This document shows, piece after piece, positions 21,714 to 22,343 of a stretch of 22,343 nt of DNA. Below the pieces are notes generated by a model. It was not told where the DNA came from, did no database searches, and worked only from the letters and a program-made list of their open reading frames with translations. Numbering within the stretch: the stretch's first letter is position 1; each line of letters starts with the position of its first letter. Position numbers and translations under genes: made by a program. This DNA comes from JANNOG01 sp050329415 (GTDB lineage Bacteria > Actinomycetota > Actinomycetes > Actinomycetales > JBBAYJ01). Where the stretch lies: contig JBHJOS010000034.1 of NCBI GenBank assembly GCA_050329415.1, forward strand, positions 1-22,343, in the 5' to 3' direction.

Positions 21714-22343
21714 TCAGGCTCCCGTCGGGACCATGCCGCGGCGCGTCCCGCCGCCGCGCCGGGCCACTGCCGCGGCGGCGATGGCCGTGGTCACCGGGAT
21801 GGCGAGGATGAGCCCGATCGAGCCCACCGCCGTCCGGACCACCTCCTCGGCGATCTGGCCCGTGGTCACGACCTGGTCGAACGGCCTCCCGTAGAGGTCG
21901 ATCAGCAGCAGGGTCGGCAGGGCCGCGCCGGCGTAGGCGAACGCGATCGTGTAGACGGTCGACGCGAGGTGATCACGGCCGATCCGCATGCCGCTGCGGA
22001 ACAGCTCGCCGAAGGAGCGCTCCGGGGCGGCCTCGTGGACCTCCCAGACCGCCGACACCTGAGTGATCGTCACGTCGTTGAGCACGCCGAGCCCGGCGAT
22101 GATGATCCCCGCCAGGATGATCCCCGAGAGGTCGTCGATGCCGGTGAGCGAGGAGAGGACGTACGACTCCTCGTCCGTCAGGCCGTTGAGCCGGGCCGCC
22201 CGCGAGGCCCAGGTCGCGAGCCCTGCGGCCATGACGACCCCGAGCACCGTGCCCAGCAGGGCCGCCGTCGTCCGCGCCGAGAAGCCGTGGGCCAGGTACA
22301 GCAGCACCGTCATGATGAGGATCGCGCTGCTCAGCGCCACGGC
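21714..22343 (-). CDS. YibE/F-family membrane protein, C-terminal part
   Basis: The last 209 residues of a YibE/F family protein, cut by the window edge. It has about five hydrophobic segments, with the family stretch GIDDLSGIILAGIIIAGLGV then LNDVTITQVSAVWEV, followed by RDHLASTVYTIAFAYAGAAL. Members are multi-pass membrane proteins of unknown function in actinobacteria and firmicutes. The tail is RRGGGTRRGMVPTGA, ending at TGA 21716-21714, one base before the likely Sua5 start, so the two genes are probably one transcript. The N terminus lies beyond 22343. Confidence 0.88.
   Translation of the reverse strand, partial: AVALSSAILIMTVLLYLAHGFSARTTAALLGTVLGVVMAAGLATWASRAARLNGLTDEESYVLSSLTGIDDLSGIILAGIIIAGLGVLNDVTITQVSAVWEVHEAAPERSFGELFRSGMRIGRDHLASTVYTIAFAYAGAALPTLLLIDLYGRPFDQVVTTGQIAEEVVRTAVGSIGLILAIPVTTAIAAAAVARRGGGTRRGMVPTGA

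Noticed and set aside
1..22343. CRISPR array, rRNA, prophage or complete insertion sequence
   Set aside because: The only tandem repeats are the 6-bp and 9-bp coding repeats. No spacer-like repeats, rRNA motifs, phage genes, intact transposase or terminal inverted repeats were seen.

Overview
The window is very GC-rich DNA, with G or C in nearly every third codon position, GTG starts, TAnnnT -10 boxes placed for leaderless transcripts, and families typical of Actinomycetota (SARP/AfsR regulator, F420-type nitroreductase, DUF418, DUF6326, YibE/F, BmrR-like regulators). It is an actinobacterial chromosome segment. The genus cannot be fixed from what is visible.

Layout. Positions 44-116 hold tRNA-Ala(GGC). 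A NarL-type two-component pair lies on the minus strand (293-2082), divergent from a translationally coupled pair of membrane proteins (DUF6326 and DUF418, 2244-4261). A Nudix hydrolase follows (4311-4787), then a scrap zone (4784-5365) with remnants of MerR/GyrI-type regulators and possibly a transposase tail. A three-gene minus-strand operon (5487-6774) encodes a deazaflavin-dependent nitroreductase and two proteins with homologous C-terminal modules, the second a lipoprotein. A TetR gene (7335-7916) faces an alpha/beta hydrolase across a compact leaderless divergent promoter. That hydrolase is broken at about 8614, where it is joined tail-to-tail to a second broken alpha/beta hydrolase (to 9366). 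A frameshifted and 5'-truncated PfkB sugar kinase follows (9469-10125).

From 10409 the DNA looks healthier. It holds a ferric-reductase-like flavocytochrome (10409-12019), a convergent chorismate-lyase-like protein (12080-12679), a roughly 750-nt gene-poor stretch with two hairpins, and a TetR-plus-membrane-protein operon (13433-14646). The promoter of that operon is bracketed by two TGAACRTGTTCA palindromes. A damaged divergent membrane gene comes next (14688-15006). The most unusual gene is a hemerythrin domain fused to an NmrA-like NAD(P)-binding domain (15111-16766), divergent from a large SARP/AAA regulator (16928-20209). A second scrap zone (20330-20520) carries a VOC remnant joined to another GyrI-type remnant. 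The window closes with a full-length Sua5/YrdC gene that has no ordinary in-frame start and carries a 9-bp tandem repeat near its 5' end, and with the C-terminal part of a YibE/F membrane protein.

Two themes recur. First, regulators sit beside their targets with readable operators (two TetR systems and one SARP). Second, several genes are broken by single G or C insertions/deletions or by abrupt joins. These may be real decay or may be sequencing/assembly errors, which should be settled before the broken genes are interpreted biologically.
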